DNA of 12,253 nt from Hyella sp964606015 (GCA_964606015.1 CAZSEZ010000114.1:1-12253), one strand, 5' to 3'. Counted from the stretch's first letter, positions 1-6,254 are shown. Translations and numbers: made by a program. The notes: a model not told the origin generated them from the letters alone.

Positions 1-528
1 AATCATTGGTACTGCCAGACCTTTCAAATTCCTTGTGCCAGGATAAGTTTTACTGTATTTTCCCTTGGGGTTATCCTGCCGACGTAAGACATTTTCGTAT
101 GCTGCTAAGGCTATCTGTTTAGCAGATTCACTTTCTGAAGCTTTGGCGTACTGGCTAAATGCCATTGCAGCAAAACAGTCAGAAAAAATATTGTATGGTT
201 GCACTAGTGGTTGACCTTCACGGTTGAGAGCGAAATACCAATTGCCCTCTTCATCCCTGCCGTGCTCCGCTAGAAAATCTGCCCCAACCTGAGCTACTTC
301 TAACCAGTCTTTCTTTTGTTCTAGTTGGTTATGAAACAAGGAAAAAATCCACAACTGACGGTTTTGTAACCAGATGAACTTGTCCGTATCGTAAACTTTC
401 CCCTGACGGTCTAAACAACTAAAGTAACCACCATGTTCGCGATCAATAGAATACTCTTGCCAAAAAGGGATGACGTTATTTAGCAAGGTGTCTTGGTATT
501 GTTTAGCGATCGCAGTAAATTGATTCAC
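1..528 (-). CDS. N-acylglucosamine 2-epimerase family protein (5' part, cut by window edge)
   Basis: The minus strand reads open from a GTG at 528 to the window edge, giving the first 176 residues. An in-frame TAA lies at 540-538 and there is no ATG or TTG between it and the GTG, so GTG is the likely start; no clear Shine-Dalgarno is visible. The protein starts MNQFTAIAKQYQDTLLNNV and carries family-typical stretches: HGGYFSCLDRQGKVYDTDKF, then WLQNRQLWIFS, then NIFSDCFAAMAFSQYA. These match the N-terminal part of the (alpha/alpha)6-barrel of AGE-type epimerases and isomerases, which interconvert N-acyl-glucosamine and N-acyl-mannosamine; relatives act on mannose or cellobiose. The family is normally about 390-410 aa, so more than half lies outside the window. 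Substrate cannot be decided from this part. A HIP1 octamer lies inside the gene at 506-513. Confidence 0.85.
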   Translation of the reverse strand, partial: MNQFTAIAKQYQDTLLNNVIPFWQEYSIDREHGGYFSCLDRQGKVYDTDKFIWLQNRQLWIFSLFHNQLEQKKDWLEVAQVGADFLAEHGRDEEGNWYFALNREGQPLVQPYNIFSDCFAAMAFSQYAKASESESAKQIALAAYENVLRRQDNPKGKYSKTYPGTRNLKGLAVPMI

Positions 529-579
529 TGTTAGTTGTTAATTATTGATGATTGATCTTGGGATGTCTCTCAGCTCCAG

Positions 580-607
580 CCCTGAATCTTGTTACAGGGT
601 GACTATA
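580..607 (-). promoter_or_regulatory. Possible promoter/operator of the epimerase gene
   Basis: Reading the minus strand toward the epimerase start, a -10-like TATAGT lies at 607-602. It is followed at about the expected transcription start by a dyad, CCCTG-N10-CAGGG (580-584 and 595-599). No convincing -35 is visible. The position of the dyad just downstream of a -10 is operator-like, but five-base arms can occur by chance. Confidence 0.22.
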
Positions 608-652
608 ACTAGGAGTTAGGCGTTTCGATGTACTTTTACAAAAATCTCTAAA

Positions 653-754
653 TTTCTAGATAATCTTTCCGCTCTCAAACTTGGGTAGTTGCTCAAAAAT
701 TCCTGAATATCTAGAAAAACTCATGGAGAAAATTTAGTACAACTAGATATCTAG
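653..754. repeat. Cluster of inverted repeats centred on TCTAGA/CTAG
   Basis: TTTCTAGATA at 653-662 and its exact reverse complement TATCTAGAAA at 708-717 form a 10-bp inverted repeat with a 45-bp spacer. A separate perfect 12-bp palindrome, CTAGATATCTAG, lies at 743-754. All three share a CTAG core. They may be protein-binding sites or AT-rich coincidence. CTAG is not rare elsewhere in this window, which lowers their weight. Confidence 0.4.
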
Positions 755-758
755 CCAC

Positions 759-789
759 AAAAATACCCCAATCAGACCAAAAGGGGCAT
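759..789 (-). terminator. Intrinsic terminator for minus-strand transcripts (psaI)
   Basis: Read on the minus strand, AUGCCCC (789-783) pairs with GGGGUAU (769-763) in a 7-bp stem with one G-U pair, directly followed by a U-run (762-759). On the plus strand the G-U pair becomes an A-C mismatch and no T-run follows directly, so the orientation is minus. It lies about 200 nt downstream of the psaI stop and would end that transcript before the epimerase gene. Confidence 0.5.
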
Positions 790-987
790 AAATCTTTTTA
801 TTTAGCATCTAACATTCATAAATTGAATGCGGAACTATTCATCCTAAATAATCAACATTTCGCGTTGCTGAACGGAACACATTAATGATGAAGTGCTACG
901 TACTTATGAGCTAAATACTGATAACTACTGCTCGCACTATAATTGCTTTTCATTACTTAAAATTCAGCAAACAACGCTCAATAAATC

Positions 988-1104
988 TTAAGCTTCGCTT
1001 TCTACGTAAACAAAGAATAAGAGCATAGACACTGCAAAAGCTACCATACCGATGAAAGGAACCATTGCTACGGGAATCCAGGACGCTGCGTAATCGCCTA
1101 TCAT
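988..1104 (-). CDS. psaI: Photosystem I reaction center subunit VIII (PsaI)
   Basis: This 38-codon gene is easily missed. The protein begins MIGDYAASWIPVAMVPFIG and ends MLLFFVYVESEA. The YAAS..P start, the single transmembrane helix (about residues 10-33) and the ESEA end are hallmarks of PsaI, a one-helix thylakoid subunit that packs against PsaL and helps hold photosystem I oligomers together. The length equals the family's usual 36-40 aa. A Shine-Dalgarno-like AGGAAA sits about 8 nt upstream of the ATG. The gene is divergent from psaL across a 168-bp shared upstream region, whereas the two are often co-oriented in other cyanobacteria. I saw no strong sigma70-type promoter for it; a TAATAT in the shared region is a weak -10 candidate. 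Confidence 0.9.
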   Translation of the reverse strand: MIGDYAASWIPVAMVPFIGMVAFAVSMLLFFVYVESEA

Positions 1105-1201
1105 AATTTGATTTCCTATTTTTCTTAAAACGTTAACAATTTGGATATTACTGCGAACTCTACGGTATTTGGTGGCAGATAAAGATTCTTAACAAAAAGC
1201 G

Positions 1202-1232
1202 AACTTGAACCAAGTTAGAGTAATGCTATTTA
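1202..1232 (+). promoter_or_regulatory. psaL promoter with a dyad over the -35 box
   Basis: TTGAAC (1205-1210), a 16-nt spacer and TATTTA (1227-1232) preceded by TGC (extended -10) fit a sigma70-type promoter, with transcription starting near 1239 and a leader of about 34 nt. The -35 lies inside a perfect dyad, AACTTG-AAC-CAAGTT (1202-1216). A protein bound there would block or modulate polymerase. No clear RpaB-type HLR1 direct repeat was seen. Confidence 0.42.
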
Positions 1233-1272
1233 AAGGATTCATAAAACTATTTCACAGGAGAAATTAATCCTT

Positions 1273-1758
1273 ATGGACGCAATTCAACATGGTGGAGACC
1301 CCCAAGTAGGGAATCTGGCTACTCCTCTAAACTCTTCAGGATTTAGCACAGCATTTATCCGTAACCTGCCTGCGTATCGTTCTGATATGTCTGCTTTCCG
1401 TCGTGGACTAGAAGTAGGTATGGCTCATGGATATTTTGTCTATGGCCCTTTCGCAGTTTTAGGCCCCTTAAGAGGTTCTGAAATCGCTGAGGTTGCAGGA
1501 ATGCTAGCTGCTGTTGGTCTAGTTTCCATCTTGACGATCGCTTTGTCTCTTTACTCTAGTGCAATGGGTGGCGCACCTATTTCAACTGTTACCACTCCCG
1601 ATATCCCTGAAGATTTGACTACTAAAGCTGGCTGGAGCGAGTTTGCTGGTGGTTTCTTCGTTGGTGGCTGTGGTGGCGCATTTTTCGCTTACTTCCTTTG
1701 CACTACTCCTCACCTCGATCTTCTACAAGATGTAGTTAAAGGTGTTTGGTCTTCGTAA
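1273..1758 (+). CDS. psaL: Photosystem I reaction center subunit XI (PsaL)
   Basis: PsaL is the thylakoid subunit at the core of photosystem I trimers and tetramers. The 161-aa product shows family blocks in order: DPQVGNLATPLNSS near the N-terminus, NLPAYR (31-36), then FRRGLEVGMAHGYFVYGPFA (42-61) with the chlorophyll-coordinating His in MAHGYF, and LGPLRGSE. Three hydrophobic helices lie at about 48-66, 72-96 and 124-143, the last in GGFFVGGCGGAFFAYFL. The length is normal for cyanobacteria. AGGAG at 1256-1260 lies 12 nt before the ATG, a rather long spacing, but no other start fits. A strong terminator follows, so transcription appears monocistronic; psaI is divergent and no psaF or psaJ is adjacent. 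Confidence 0.97.
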   Translation: MDAIQHGGDPQVGNLATPLNSSGFSTAFIRNLPAYRSDMSAFRRGLEVGMAHGYFVYGPFAVLGPLRGSEIAEVAGMLAAVGLVSILTIALSLYSSAMGGAPISTVTTPDIPEDLTTKAGWSEFAGGFFVGGCGGAFFAYFLCTTPHLDLLQDVVKGVWSS

Positions 1759-1817
1759 GCCATTTTTCGTTACAACCTTTTTTTAAAAATTTCTTTTTCT
1801 AGCTGAATAGAAAGTAT

Positions 1818-1848
1818 GGCTCAGAGATACCTCTGGGCTTTATTTTTT
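1818..1848 (+). terminator. Intrinsic terminator of psaL
   Basis: GGCTCAGAG (1818-1826), loop ATAC, CTCTGGGCT (1831-1839): a 9-bp stem with two wobble pairs, directly followed by a T-rich tract to 1848. It lies 60 nt after the psaL stop. Confidence 0.88.
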
Positions 1849-1870
1849 GACAATTTTTCTAGCTATAAGT

Positions 1871-1879
1871 TGGTATAGT
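1871..1879 (+). promoter_or_regulatory. Extended -10 promoter element upstream of psb32
   Basis: TGG followed by TATAGT (1874-1879) is an extended -10 box about 50 nt before the psb32 ATG. A TTGACA at 1847-1852 exists but is 21 nt from the -10, too far for an optimal -35, and it overlaps the T-tract of the preceding terminator. Confidence 0.35.
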
Positions 1880-1928
1880 TACACTAATTAGATGTTTTGG
1901 CATATTTATTCTTTTGAGATTTTTAACT

Positions 1929-2642
1929 ATGAACAGGAATGTGACTTTGAGTAAAAGAGTGCACTCTTGGCTCAAGCGATCGTTACTTGGCGTTTGTGCG
2001 ATCGCACTATTTATCGCAACTTCCGCTGCACCTGCCCTAGCAACTGGGGTTTACGATCTAGATTCTCCAAACACTGGAGATATTTGGGTGATCGACCAAG
2101 CTAAAGAGATCAGTTTGGCAACTCAAAACAAACTTAGCGGTCAGTTTAAAGACCTGGCAAAAGCTACAGGCCAAGAACTGAGAATGGTCGCAATTCGTCG
2201 CCTAGATTACGGCGAAACCATCAATAGCTTTGCTGATGAAGTATTTTCTTCTTGGTATCCTGATGCAGAAGCTCAAGCTAACCAAACTTTGTTGGTAATG
2301 GATACCTTGACCAATACAACTGCGATTCGTCGTGGAACTGCTGCTGCTGAATTGGTAGAGGCTTCAGTAGCCAATAGTGTTGTCAACGACACAGTTGGTT
2401 TTAATTTGCGCAAAGGTAATAAGTACAATCAAGCTTTTCTAGATGCTGGTGATCGCCTAGTGACTGTTTTATCCGGGCAAGAAGATCCAGGCCCTCCAGC
2501 AATGGAAGAAGAAATCCAGGTTGAAGGCACCTTTACTAAAGCAGAAGACACTGATGCTGGTTTTGCTTGGACTTGGGTAATTATTTTCTTGGTTGTGGCA
2601 ACCGTTGTTCCTATGGTGACTTACTTCTGGTATGTCATGTAG
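1929..2642 (+). CDS. psb32: Psb32-like TPM-domain protein, thylakoid-lumen side
   Basis: From ATG 1929 the protein is 237 aa. A TTG at 1914 would add five residues but has no support. Residues 1-38 form a signal peptide: a basic start, a hydrophobic core GVCAIALFIATSAA, and an ALA cleavage motif before TGVYDLDSP. The body is a TPM (TLP18.3/Psb32/MOLO-1) domain, seen in VIDQAKEISLATQNKLSGQF, in RMVAIRRLDYGETINSFADE and in QTLLVMDTLTNTTAIRRG. A C-terminal transmembrane helix (about 213-235, WVIIFLVVATVVPMVTYFW) anchors it with the domain probably in the lumen. Psb32/TLP18.3 relatives are linked to photosystem II repair and protection from photoinhibition. The gene lies between psaL and rplU with its own upstream signals; no clear terminator follows. 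Confidence 0.85.
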   Translation: MNRNVTLSKRVHSWLKRSLLGVCAIALFIATSAAPALATGVYDLDSPNTGDIWVIDQAKEISLATQNKLSGQFKDLAKATGQELRMVAIRRLDYGETINSFADEVFSSWYPDAEAQANQTLLVMDTLTNTTAIRRGTAAAELVEASVANSVVNDTVGFNLRKGNKYNQAFLDAGDRLVTVLSGQEDPGPPAMEEEIQVEGTFTKAEDTDAGFAWTWVIIFLVVATVVPMVTYFWYVM

Positions 2643-2675
2643 CGCTAGCTGCTGACAAGTCAGCAAATAAAAAGC

Positions 2676-2705
2676 TTGACAAAGCAAGCCGTCAGTCTAG
2701 ATAAT
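2676..2705 (+). promoter_or_regulatory. Sigma70-type promoter of the rplU-rpmA operon
   Basis: Consensus -35 TTGACA (2676-2681), an 18-nt spacer, and -10 GATAAT (2700-2705). TAGATA at 2698-2703 with a 16-nt spacer is the alternative. Transcription would start near 2712, leaving a leader of about 105 nt before rplU. This is the best-looking promoter in the window. Confidence 0.65.
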
Positions 2706-2753
2706 TAGAGATCGTGTGTCTTATCCTGCTCGGATCGGGTTTAGATAGCAAAT

Positions 2754-2784
2754 GTCCAAACAATATTCTTCGGAGTATTAGGAC
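2754..2784 (+). promoter_or_regulatory. Structured rplU leader hairpin with a cUUCGg tetraloop
   Basis: In the rplU leader, AATATTC (2762-2768) and GAGTATT (2773-2779) form a 7-bp stem with one G-U pair, capped by UUCG closed by C-G, an exceptionally stable tetraloop. Below it, GTCC (2754-2757) and GGAC (2781-2784) add 4 bp across an asymmetric internal loop (AAAC versus A). The element ends about 35 nt before the rplU ATG. No T-run follows, so it is not a terminator. rplU lacks an obvious Shine-Dalgarno. A role in ribosomal-protein autoregulation or transcript stability is inference. Confidence 0.5.
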
Positions 2785-2818
2785 TACCCTTACGGCAACT
2801 TAGCTTAAAAATAATCTC

Positions 2819-3169
2819 ATGACTTACGCAATTATTGAAACTGGCGGCAAACAAATCAAGGTAGAGCCAGGTCGTTTTTATGACATCGAGTTACTTCATG
2901 CTGATGCTGAGTCCAAATTTACAATGGACAAAGTGCTTTTGATTGGTAACGATGATGATGTCACTATCGGTCAGCCTTACATCGAAGGGGCTACTGTAGA
3001 AGGTACTGTAATGCGTCATCTTCGTGGCAAGAAAGTAATTGTCTACAAGATGCAGCCCAAAAAGAAAACTCGTAAAAAAAGAGGACACCGTCAAGAGTTA
3101 ACTCGCTTCATGGTGGATTCGATTAATGTTGGTGGTTCCGCAGTTGCTACAGCAGAAGCTGCTGAATAA
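2819..3169 (+). CDS. rplU: 50S ribosomal protein L21
   Basis: L21 binds 23S rRNA in the large ribosomal subunit. The 116-aa protein starts MTYAIIETGGKQIKVEPGRF, the typical bL21 opening, and contains the basic block KMQPKKKTRKKRGHRQELT (about 78-96) characteristic of the bL21 C-terminal signature. The length is normal, with a short acidic/alanine tail (VATAEAAE). It is the first gene of a two-gene operon with rpmA (56-nt gap), the order found in most bacteria. The ATG follows a structured leader with no good Shine-Dalgarno. Confidence 0.98.
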   Translation: MTYAIIETGGKQIKVEPGRFYDIELLHADAESKFTMDKVLLIGNDDDVTIGQPYIEGATVEGTVMRHLRGKKVIVYKMQPKKKTRKKRGHRQELTRFMVDSINVGGSAVATAEAAE

Positions 3170-3225
3170 CCAATTAGTTAAGTAGAGTTAGATAATACTA
3201 GATATATATACTTAGGAGAACTATT

Positions 3226-3492
3226 ATGGCTCATAAGAAAGGTACGGGTAGTACTCGTAACGGTCGCGATTCAAATTCTAAACGTCTTGGTGTAAAACGT
3301 TATGGTGGACAACAAGTCACTGCTGGTAGCATCTTGGTTCGTCAGCGTGGCACCAAAGTTTACCCTGGCAAAAATGTCGGACGCGGTAAAGACGATACTC
3401 TGTTTGCTTTGATCGAAGGCGAAGTTAAGTTCGAATATCGCAAAAGAGGACAAAAGAAAGTTAGCGTTTACCCTGTAGCTGCTACAGCGTAA
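3226..3492 (+). CDS. rpmA: 50S ribosomal protein L27
   Basis: L27 lies near the peptidyl-transferase centre with its N-terminal tail reaching toward the tRNA ends. The 88-aa product begins MAHKKGTGSTRNGRDSNSKR and continues LGVKRYGGQ, then GSILVRQRGTK, all bL27 signatures. There is no N-terminal cleavable extension of the Firmicutes type. AGGAG at 3214-3218 lies 7 nt before the ATG, an ideal Shine-Dalgarno. It is co-transcribed with rplU and closed by a strong terminator. Confidence 0.98.
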   Translation: MAHKKGTGSTRNGRDSNSKRLGVKRYGGQQVTAGSILVRQRGTKVYPGKNVGRGKDDTLFALIEGEVKFEYRKRGQKKVSVYPVAATA

Positions 3493-3527
3493 GCAAAACA
3501 GAATTATTCAATTAATTCACAACGAAG

Positions 3528-3560
3528 AAGATCGATCGCTCTTTGAGGTCGGTCTTTTTT
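3528..3560 (+). terminator. Intrinsic terminator of the rplU-rpmA operon
   Basis: AAGATCGATC (3528-3537) pairs with GGTCGGTCTT (3547-3556) over 10 bp including two G-U pairs, with a 9-nt loop, and runs into six T (3555-3560). Confidence 0.88.
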
Positions 3561-3627
3561 CGATCTAGGAACAATGCTATTGTGTCTTAGATCAAGATAT
3601 TTCTAACTATTATTAAGCATTTAGATT

Positions 3628-4023
3628 ATGACTAGCTCTACAGAGAATAAAGAAGTAATGTATGGCGAAAGAGAAATCGCCGAAGGTGAATTAATTACTT
3701 TTCCCAATCCGCGTCCAGGAAGACGCTATAAGGTAGACATCAATTTACCTGAGTTTACTTGCAAGTGTCCTTTTTCTGGCTATCCTGATTTTGCTAAGAT
3801 TCACATCACCTACGCCCCCAACGAAAAAGTTGTAGAACTGAAAGCAATCAAACTCTATATCAATAGCTATCGCGATCGCTATATTTCCCACGAAGAATCG
3901 ATCAACCTGATTTTGGATGACTTCGTTGCAGCAGCCGACCCTCTAGAAGTAACTGTTACCGGGGATTTTAACCCCAGAGGGAATGTTCATACTGTGGTAG
4001 AAGTTAAGCACGTAAAAGAATAA
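3628..4023 (+). CDS. queF: NADPH-dependent 7-cyano-7-deazaguanine reductase (QueF, short type)
   Basis: QueF reduces the nitrile of preQ0 to the aminomethyl group of preQ1 in the queuosine tRNA modification pathway. The 131-aa protein is the single-domain (YkvM/B. subtilis-like) form. The motif FTCKCPFSGYPDFA (43-56) contains the Cys that forms the thioimide with substrate (C47, with the C-P context) and the catalytic Asp (D54, same 7-residue spacing as in the family). VELKAIKLYINSYRD (69-83) is the QueF signature with substrate-binding Glu (E70) and helps mark the tunnel-fold enzyme. GDFNPRGNVHT lies near the C-terminus. No preQ1 riboswitch was recognised in the 67 nt before the ATG and no clear Shine-Dalgarno. 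A TGC-TATTGT extended -10 (3575-3583) is a possible promoter. tyrA follows after 16 nt. Confidence 0.95.
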   Translation: MTSSTENKEVMYGEREIAEGELITFPNPRPGRRYKVDINLPEFTCKCPFSGYPDFAKIHITYAPNEKVVELKAIKLYINSYRDRYISHEESINLILDDFVAAADPLEVTVTGDFNPRGNVHTVVEVKHVKE

Positions 4024-4039
4024 ATATTCTAGAAAGTAT

Positions 4040-4885
4040 ATGAAGGTTGGTATCGTCGGCTTGGGTTTGATCGGTGGTTCTCTCGGAATTGATCTGCGCA
4101 AGCAAGGCTATGAGATTTATGGAGTATCACGCCAGCAAGCCACTTGCGATATTGCAGTAGAGCGTGGCGTAGTTGATAGCGCCAGTACCGAACTAGGTTC
4201 TCTTGCCCCAGTAGAAATAGTTATTCTCTGTACTCCGATTGCTTACATTGCCTCAACCCTTAAGCAATTATTGCCTTACCTTCAGCCAGAGACCATCGTG
4301 ACTGATGTTGGTTCGGTGAAACAACCCATTGTCGAGGAGTGTAGCCAACTATGGCCTAACTTTATTGGTGGTCATCCGATGGCGGGTACCAGCGAGCAAG
4401 GAATCAATGCCGCAATTCCCGATTTATTTCAGGGAGCAGCTTACGTTTTTACCCCAGCACCAGAGTTTCCTAATTTAGCAGCAAGTCTAGAACCACTACA
4501 AAAATTAGCCAGTGATTTAGGTGCTGTTCCCTATGTGTGTCAGCCAGAAGTTCATGATCGTGCTGTGGCTTGGATCTCTCATTTACCAGTTATGGTCAGT
4601 GGCGCTCTTGTAGGTGCTTGTTTGGGAGAGGAAACACCAGAAGTTTTGCTGTTGGCACAGAAGCTCGCCAGTTCTGGTTTTCGCGATACTTCTAGAGTGG
4701 GGGCGGGTAACCCGGAGTTAGGCAAAATGATGGCGCAGTACAACCAACAGGCTTTGTTGCGATCGCTCTATGCTTATCGCTCTTCTTTAGACGGTATGAT
4801 TGAGCTTATAGAGCAAGCAGATTGGGATAGTTTGGCACAAATACTCGAAAACAATCAGCAAGCCAGACCAAAGTTTCTTAATTAG
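4040..4885 (+). CDS. tyrA: Arogenate/prephenate dehydrogenase (TyrA)
   Basis: TyrA performs the NAD(P)+-dependent oxidative decarboxylation leading to tyrosine; cyanobacterial enzymes of this type generally use L-arogenate with NADP+. The 281-aa product has a Rossmann GLGLIGGSLG (7-16) at the very N-terminus, and GVSRQ at the end of the second strand (28-32), where Ser-Arg is compatible with NADP+ preference. IVTDVGSVK (86-94), GGHPMAGTSEQG (110-121) with the catalytic-type His112, and a second conserved His181 in ISHLPVMVSGAL follow, then RVGAGNPELGKMM. There is no chorismate mutase or ACT domain, so it is the monofunctional core form. It sits 16 nt after queF and 12 nt before the channel gene, so co-transcription is likely; the metabolic link to those neighbours is not obvious. 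Confidence 0.94.
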   Translation: MKVGIVGLGLIGGSLGIDLRKQGYEIYGVSRQQATCDIAVERGVVDSASTELGSLAPVEIVILCTPIAYIASTLKQLLPYLQPETIVTDVGSVKQPIVEECSQLWPNFIGGHPMAGTSEQGINAAIPDLFQGAAYVFTPAPEFPNLAASLEPLQKLASDLGAVPYVCQPEVHDRAVAWISHLPVMVSGALVGACLGEETPEVLLLAQKLASSGFRDTSRVGAGNPELGKMMAQYNQQALLRSLYAYRSSLDGMIELIEQADWDSLAQILENNQQARPKFLN

Positions 4886-4897
4886 CTAAATGACGGC

Positions 4898-5716
4898 ATG
4901 GATTCTGCGACAGATAAGCAAAGCTGGCTGCAAAAGTGGCGTAGGCAAGTAGCTTTTTATCTTGAAGATATAGAAACCCCACTTGGTTTGGGTGTTAATC
5001 TGCTGATTTTAGTGGCAATTGTTGCTTCTTCAGGGATTTTTGTTGCTCTGACCTACAATCTGCCTCCAAGAGTAACCTCTGTATTAACTATCTGCGATCG
5101 CATAATTCTAGTTTTATTCACCTTAGAGTATGGTCTGCGATTGTGGTCGGCAGAAGATAAAAGACAATTCTTTTTTAGTATCTTTTCTGCGATTGATTTA
5201 GCAGCGATTTTACCTCTACTTTTGGGTTGGCTGGATATTCGTTTTTTTCGCCTGTTCCGTTGGTTTCGTCTGTTACGGATTATTCGTTTTTGGCAACTAG
5301 AAACTAAGCTTTTGGGAATTAAGTCAGGGGAAAGTACGATTTTTGTGCGGATTTTCCTGACTTTGTTTTCAATTATTTTTACTTATGCTGGTCTGATTTA
5401 TCAGGTAGAGCATCAGGTAAATAGTAAAAGCTTGGACAATTTTTTTGATGCGTTTTACTTTGTCGTTGTTACTATGACCACTGTTGGCTATGGTGATGTG
5501 ACTCCAATATCTCAAGCGGGACGGGCAATGACTCTGATGATGATCCTGACTGGAGTTTTATTCATCCCTTGGCAACTCAGTGAATTAGTATCTCAAGTCG
5601 CCAAGAAAGTAAACTTAGTAGAAGTGAAATGCTCCCGTTGTGGTCTGGCTCGTCATGACCCTGATGCCCAATATTGCAAGCAATGTGGGGAGAAGTTGGG
5701 TGCTAAGTCAGGATGA
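4898..5716 (+). CDS. Voltage-gated potassium channel with C-terminal zinc ribbon
   Basis: This 272-aa protein is a six-helix cation channel subunit. Predicted segments: S1 about 31-53, S2 65-84, S3 95-112, S4 113-131, S5 149-170, pore helix 183-194, filter TVGYGD (195-200), S6 209-230. The filter is the K+-selective signature. S4 has arginines at 115, 118, 121, 124, 127 and 130, exactly every third residue, so a true voltage sensor is expected. After S6 the cytoplasmic tail carries C245-x2-C248 and C260-x2-C263, a zinc-ribbon-like knuckle, in place of an RCK or cyclic-nucleotide domain. It starts 12 nt after tyrA with only a weak Shine-Dalgarno, which suggests coupling. An ATG at 4887 is in another frame and runs into a stop. 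A 6-bp inverted repeat (5706-5711, 5727-5732) spans the stop codon but has no T-run. Confidence 0.92.
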   Translation: MDSATDKQSWLQKWRRQVAFYLEDIETPLGLGVNLLILVAIVASSGIFVALTYNLPPRVTSVLTICDRIILVLFTLEYGLRLWSAEDKRQFFFSIFSAIDLAAILPLLLGWLDIRFFRLFRWFRLLRIIRFWQLETKLLGIKSGESTIFVRIFLTLFSIIFTYAGLIYQVEHQVNSKSLDNFFDAFYFVVVTMTTVGYGDVTPISQAGRAMTLMMILTGVLFIPWQLSELVSQVAKKVNLVEVKCSRCGLARHDPDAQYCKQCGEKLGAKSG

Positions 5717-5797
5717 GCAGTGTCGGCTGACTAGGAAGCTGGGGAATACTAATAATCTTGATCTCACTTAACGAGACTAACTACTTATCTAAAAAAT

Positions 5798-6211
5798 ATG
5801 GAAAGAGGATTAATTTGGCTGCCGTTACTGATTTTGATTGTCGGCCTGACTTGGACAGGTTGGAAAGAATACCAAAAAGTAGAGAGTTATCGCCTCTGGG
5901 CAGAGAACTTTGAACAAGCAAAGTACGATCTCTATGCTGTGATTGGAGTCAAAGCTGGCAAGCTAACTTGGGGTAAAGCTACTTCTAAGGGCGTTGTCGA
6001 AACTGAAACCTTTAACCTGGCAGATGCTAGTGAAATCAACTTACAACTAGGAGATCGCAAGCTCGAACCCGAAAATCTTCCTGACTCTAAAGGCAAGGAG
6101 ACGCCTCAGTTAGCTTTTTTGCTCTCAGAAAAAACTATTCTGATTCCTTTTACTGAGTTGGATTTGGCTGCTAAGTGGCAAAAGTATTTGACTAACCTTC
6201 GCGTTTTCTGA
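5798..6211 (+). CDS. Conserved cyanobacterial protein with one N-terminal membrane helix
   Basis: The 137-aa product starts MERGLIWLPLLILIVGLTWT, a single hydrophobic helix (about 5-22) preceded by few charges. Next comes a helical juxtamembrane part with conserved-looking aromatics (GWKEYQKVESYRLWAENFEQ) and then a soluble domain that appears mostly beta (YDLYAVIGVKAGKLTWGKAT, LLSEKTILIPFTELDLAAKW). I recognise the pattern as that of a hypothetical protein widespread in cyanobacteria, but know no function for it. The helix could be a membrane anchor or an uncleaved signal; no AxA cleavage motif is evident. It lies 81 nt after the channel gene with no terminator between, so it may belong to the queF-tyrA-channel transcript. 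Confidence 0.75.
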   Translation: MERGLIWLPLLILIVGLTWTGWKEYQKVESYRLWAENFEQAKYDLYAVIGVKAGKLTWGKATSKGVVETETFNLADASEINLQLGDRKLEPENLPDSKGKETPQLAFLLSEKTILIPFTELDLAAKWQKYLTNLRVF

Positions 6212-6254
6212 TTTTTGCTTCAATCTAGTTGCGAATTTAATAGGTTTAGCAATC

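Larger units (their letters stand above)
541..987. other. Gene-free intergenic region between the epimerase gene and psaI
   Basis: I find no credible coding region on either strand in these 447 bases: the ATGs run into stops within a few codons. The stretch holds the epimerase promoter region, a cluster of CTAG-centred inverted repeats (653-754), a minus-strand terminator (759-789) and a small hairpin CATTCA-N5-TGAATG (813-829). The hairpin would lie in the 3' untranslated part of the psaI transcript. No tRNA, mobile element or CRISPR is seen. Confidence 0.6.

Noticed and set aside
1105..1272. RpaB-type HLR1 box in the psaI-psaL region
   Set aside because: GTTAAC and TTAACA stretches occur, but not as two TTACA-type direct repeats at the required spacing.
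1914..1916. TTG start for psb32
   Set aside because: ATG 1929 gives a standard signal peptide; the five extra residues add nothing and no Shine-Dalgarno supports TTG.
2469..3453. Minus-strand open frames opposite psb32, rplU and rpmA (2469-2687, 2891-3094, 3271-3453)
   Set aside because: They are antisense shadows of confidently identified genes, with no start signals or recognisable domains.
3561..3627. preQ1 riboswitch before queF
   Set aside because: The 67-nt leader lacks the small C-rich pseudoknot and A-rich tail typical of preQ1-I aptamers; only a short ACAAT/ATTGT repeat is present.
5706..5732. Terminator after the channel gene
   Set aside because: The AGTCAG/CTGACT stem has only 6 bp with a 15-nt loop and is followed by purine-rich sequence instead of a T-run.
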